Below the pieces are notes generated by a model. The model searched no databases. It saw nothing but the letters and a program-made list of their open reading frames with translations, and had not been told where the DNA came from. Below are positions 59,578-64,000 of a stretch of DNA of 64,000 bases, piece after piece. The stretch is from Rhodanobacter denitrificans (GTDB lineage: Bacteria > Pseudomonadota > Gammaproteobacteria > Xanthomonadales > Rhodanobacteraceae): NCBI RefSeq assembly GCF_000230695.2, contig NC_020541.1:1116001-1180000 (forward strand), written 5' to 3'. The position numbers were made by a program, and so were the translations under genes. How positions within the stretch are numbered: the stretch's first letter is position 1; each line of letters opens with the position of its first letter.

Positions 59578-60540
59578 ATGGAAATCTTCAATCACGACAG
59601 CAACATCCACTTCCTGGGGATGCGCAAGTACACCATTGCCATCGCCATCTTCCTGATGGTCGCCTCGATCGGGCTGATCGCGTTCAAGGGCCTCAACTAC
59701 GGGCTGGACTTCACCGGCGGCGTGTCGATGGTGGTCGATTACGGCCAGTCGGTGGAAATCTCCGAGGTGCGTGGTGCGCTGGAGAAGGGCGGTATCCACA
59801 ACGCGATGGTGCAGAGCCTGGGCGGCACCCGCGAGGTGTCGATCCGGCTGCAGCCGAAGGACGACCCCGGCGCCGTCGACACCAGCGGCAAGTTCAACCT
59901 CGACCGCATCGCCGCCGACGTGATCAAGGTGCTGCAAGTGGCCCGCCCGGACGCGAAGCTGAAGAGCCGCGACTACGTCAGCGCCCAGGTGGGCCAGGAA
60001 TTGCGCAGCGACGGTACGGTGGCCGCGGTGTTCGTGATTCTCGGCATCATGTTCTACCTGTGGATCCGCTTCGAGCGCCGCTTCGCGATCGCCGCGGTGG
60101 CCACCGAGATTCACGACACGCTGGTGACGCTGGGTATCCTGGCGCTGGTGCAGCGCGAGTTCGACATGACCGTGCTGGCCTCGGTGCTGGCGGTGATCGG
60201 TTACTCGATCAACGACAAGGTGGTGGTGTTCGACCGCATCCGCGAGCTGTTCCGGCTGGCGCGCAAGGCCGAGCCGGAGGAGATCCTCAACCGCTCGATC
60301 AACAACACGCTGTCGCGCACCATCATCACCTCGCTGTTCACCGGCATCACCATGGGCGCGCTGTACTTCTACGGCGGCACCGCGGTGCACGGCTTCGCCG
60401 TCACCATGCTGATCGGCATCGTGGTCGGCACGCTGTCCTCGATCTTCGTGGCCAGCCCGATCCTGCTGTGGCTTGGCGTGTCGAAGAAGGACTTGATGCC
60501 GGTGACCAAGGAAAACCCGGAGCTGGCGCGGCGTCCCTGA
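59578..60540 (+). CDS. secF: Protein translocase subunit SecF
   Basis: 320 aa, partner of SecD. First membrane helix at about 20-38, GLDFTGGVSMVVDY at the start of the periplasmic domain, and five more helices from about 145 with YSINDKVVVFDRIRE, NRSINNTLSRTIITSLFT and the terminal helices. Ends the yajC-secD-secF cluster; a terminator follows. Confidence 0.97.
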   Translation: MEIFNHDSNIHFLGMRKYTIAIAIFLMVASIGLIAFKGLNYGLDFTGGVSMVVDYGQSVEISEVRGALEKGGIHNAMVQSLGGTREVSIRLQPKDDPGAVDTSGKFNLDRIAADVIKVLQVARPDAKLKSRDYVSAQVGQELRSDGTVAAVFVILGIMFYLWIRFERRFAIAAVATEIHDTLVTLGILALVQREFDMTVLASVLAVIGYSINDKVVVFDRIRELFRLARKAEPEEILNRSINNTLSRTIITSLFTGITMGALYFYGGTAVHGFAVTMLIGIVVGTLSSIFVASPILLWLGVSKKDLMPVTKENPELARRP

Positions 60541-60575
60541 GCGTCCATCGCCGGCAAGCTGGCGATGCTGACGTT

Positions 60576-60599
60576 CTCTCCCCTGCTCGCAGGGGAGAG
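60576..60599. repeat. CTCTCCCCTGC palindrome
   Basis: 11-bp arms CTCTCCCCTGC / GCAGGGGAGAG around a two-base loop. Similar to the CCTCTCCC/GGGAGAGG hairpin at 38952-38970; a second class of small dispersed palindrome. Confidence 0.55.
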
Positions 60600-60631
60600 G
60601 CCCGAAGGGCAGGGGGTAGCCCCACGAAACG

Positions 60632-60663
60632 AAACGGCCCGGTCTCCACCGGGCCGTTTTGCT
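60632..60663. terminator. Bidirectional terminator between secF and murU
   Basis: 12-bp stem AAACGGCCCGGT / ACCGGGCCGTTT around CTCC, with T on one side and A on the other, between convergent genes. Confidence 0.85.
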
Positions 60664-60681
60664 GTTCCGGTCGTTTGCACG

Positions 60682-62402
<1,721 letters not shown>

Positions 62403-62468
62403 GGGCAACAGGATGGCGCCAGCTTAGCGATCCGTCGGCGTGGTGACGAGACAGCCGGCGCCGCGGCA

Positions 62469-62497
62469 TTGACCGCGCGGCATCGAATCAGTACCAT
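62469..62497 (+). promoter_or_regulatory. Promoter of sufR-sufB
   Basis: TTGACC (62469-62474) and TACCAT (62492-62497) separated by 17 bp. GAATC (62484-62488) and GATTC (62507-62511) form a spaced inverted repeat spanning the -10 and could be the Rrf2-type operator; that part is speculative. Confidence 0.55.
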
Positions 62498-62536
62498 TTT
62501 AGTCCCGATTCAAGCACGCCAGCCCGAGCGCCCCCC

Positions 62537-63021
62537 ATGCTCCGCGTCAGCCGACTGACCGATTACGCCACCGTGGTGATGACCTGCATCGCCGCGCACC
62601 CGGCCGAGGTGCTCAGCGCGGTGCAGATCGCCGACGAGACGCGGCTGGAACTGCCCACCGTGAGCAAGCTGCTGAAGGCGGTCGGCCATGCCGCGCTGGT
62701 CGAGTCGTTCCGCGGCGTCAACGGCGGCTACCGGCTGGCCCGGCCGGCCGGCGAGATTTCGCTGGCCGAGATCGTCGAGGCGATCGAAGGGCCGATCGGC
62801 ATGACCGAATGCAGCGTGGCCGAAGGCCAATGCGAGCGCGAATCGCAGTGCGGCGTGCGCGGCAGCTGGCAACTGGTCAACAACGTGCTGGACAACGCGC
62901 TGCGCGCGGTCAGCCTGGCCGACATGCTCAAGCCGCAGCCGCCGCGGCCGCCGCGCCGGATTGCCACCGTGCCGCTGAGCGACATCGTCATGCCGGCGAA
63001 AGCCCGCCGGGTCACCACCGA

Positions 63022-63025
<4 letters not shown>
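62537..63025 (+). CDS. Rrf2-family SUF system regulator
   Basis: 162 aa. Winged helix from residue 1 ([49 protein letters not shown]), then three cysteines (92, 99, 105) spaced like the [2Fe-2S] ligands of IscR. The C-terminal 30 residues are Pro/Arg-rich. It matches the SUF regulator typical of Xanthomonadales, so it probably represses the suf operon, including itself, when bearing a cluster. Overlaps sufB by 4 bp. Confidence 0.93.

Positions 63026-64000
<975 letters not shown>

Overview
The window is a housekeeping-dense stretch of a GC-rich gammaproteobacterial chromosome. Gene order (rpsB-tsf-pyrH-frr-uppS-cdsA-dxr-rseP-bamA-lpxD-fabZ-lpxA-lpxB-rnhB ... dnaE, and thrS-infC-rpmI-rplT-pheS-pheT-ihfA-merR-tRNA-Pro), the SUF-type Rrf2 regulator directly before sufB, and short palindromic repeats of the GTAGGAGCCCGC type point to Lysobacterales (Xanthomonadales), most likely a Rhodanobacter/Dyella-like member of the Rhodanobacteraceae. 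The order-level placement is well supported; the genus is inference. There are no rRNA genes, CRISPR arrays, prophages or intact insertion sequences.

Layout. (1) 1-6.6 kb: tldD, then a probably accessory gene for an outer-membrane monoheme cytochrome-porin fusion (Cyc2-like) preceded by a good FNR/Anr-type site, then darP and a DUF1653 gene (minus strand), pmbA and a small DUF4870 membrane protein. (2) 6.6-15.1 kb, minus strand: ispA-xseB, tilS-NYN/LOTUS protein-accA, with a plus-strand HNH nuclease (yajD-like), then dnaE. (3) 15.1-30.7 kb, minus strand: a TlpA-like thioredoxin and the long envelope/translation cluster rnhB back to rpsB, covering lipid A synthesis, outer membrane protein assembly, isoprenoid and phospholipid precursors, ribosome recycling, UMP kinase, EF-Ts and S2. 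(4) 30.7-35 kb, plus strand: map, glnD and a HemJ/CopD-like membrane protein. (5) 35-44 kb: a UDP-sugar epimerase, then the thrS-to-tRNA-Pro translation cluster, with terminator-like hairpins just before both thrS and pheS and an apparent AUC start for infC. (6) 44-50.8 kb: serA divergent from a D-2-hydroxyglutarate dehydrogenase-like gene, pip, upp, psiF and a class-III aminotransferase. (7) 51-54.7 kb: a four-gene ABC transporter plus DesKR-like two-component module. (8) 54.7-60.6 kb: queA, tgt, yajC, secD, secF. (9) 60.7-64 kb: murU-amgK peptidoglycan recycling genes, then the sufR-like regulator and the start of sufB, which runs off the window.

Most genes are close-packed, with 4-20 bp overlaps implying translational coupling (xseB/ispA, NYN/tilS, cdsA/dxr, lpxD/fabZ/lpxA, lpxB/rnhB, amgK/murU, ihfA/merR, sufR/sufB). 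Several use GTG or TTG starts. The observations most worth following are the Cyc2-like cytochrome-porin with its FNR-type site, the thrS leader with a tiny Thr-Thr ORF and an attenuator-like hairpin, the terminator immediately before pheST, the AUC start of infC, and a composite palindromic repeat found at several gene boundaries.
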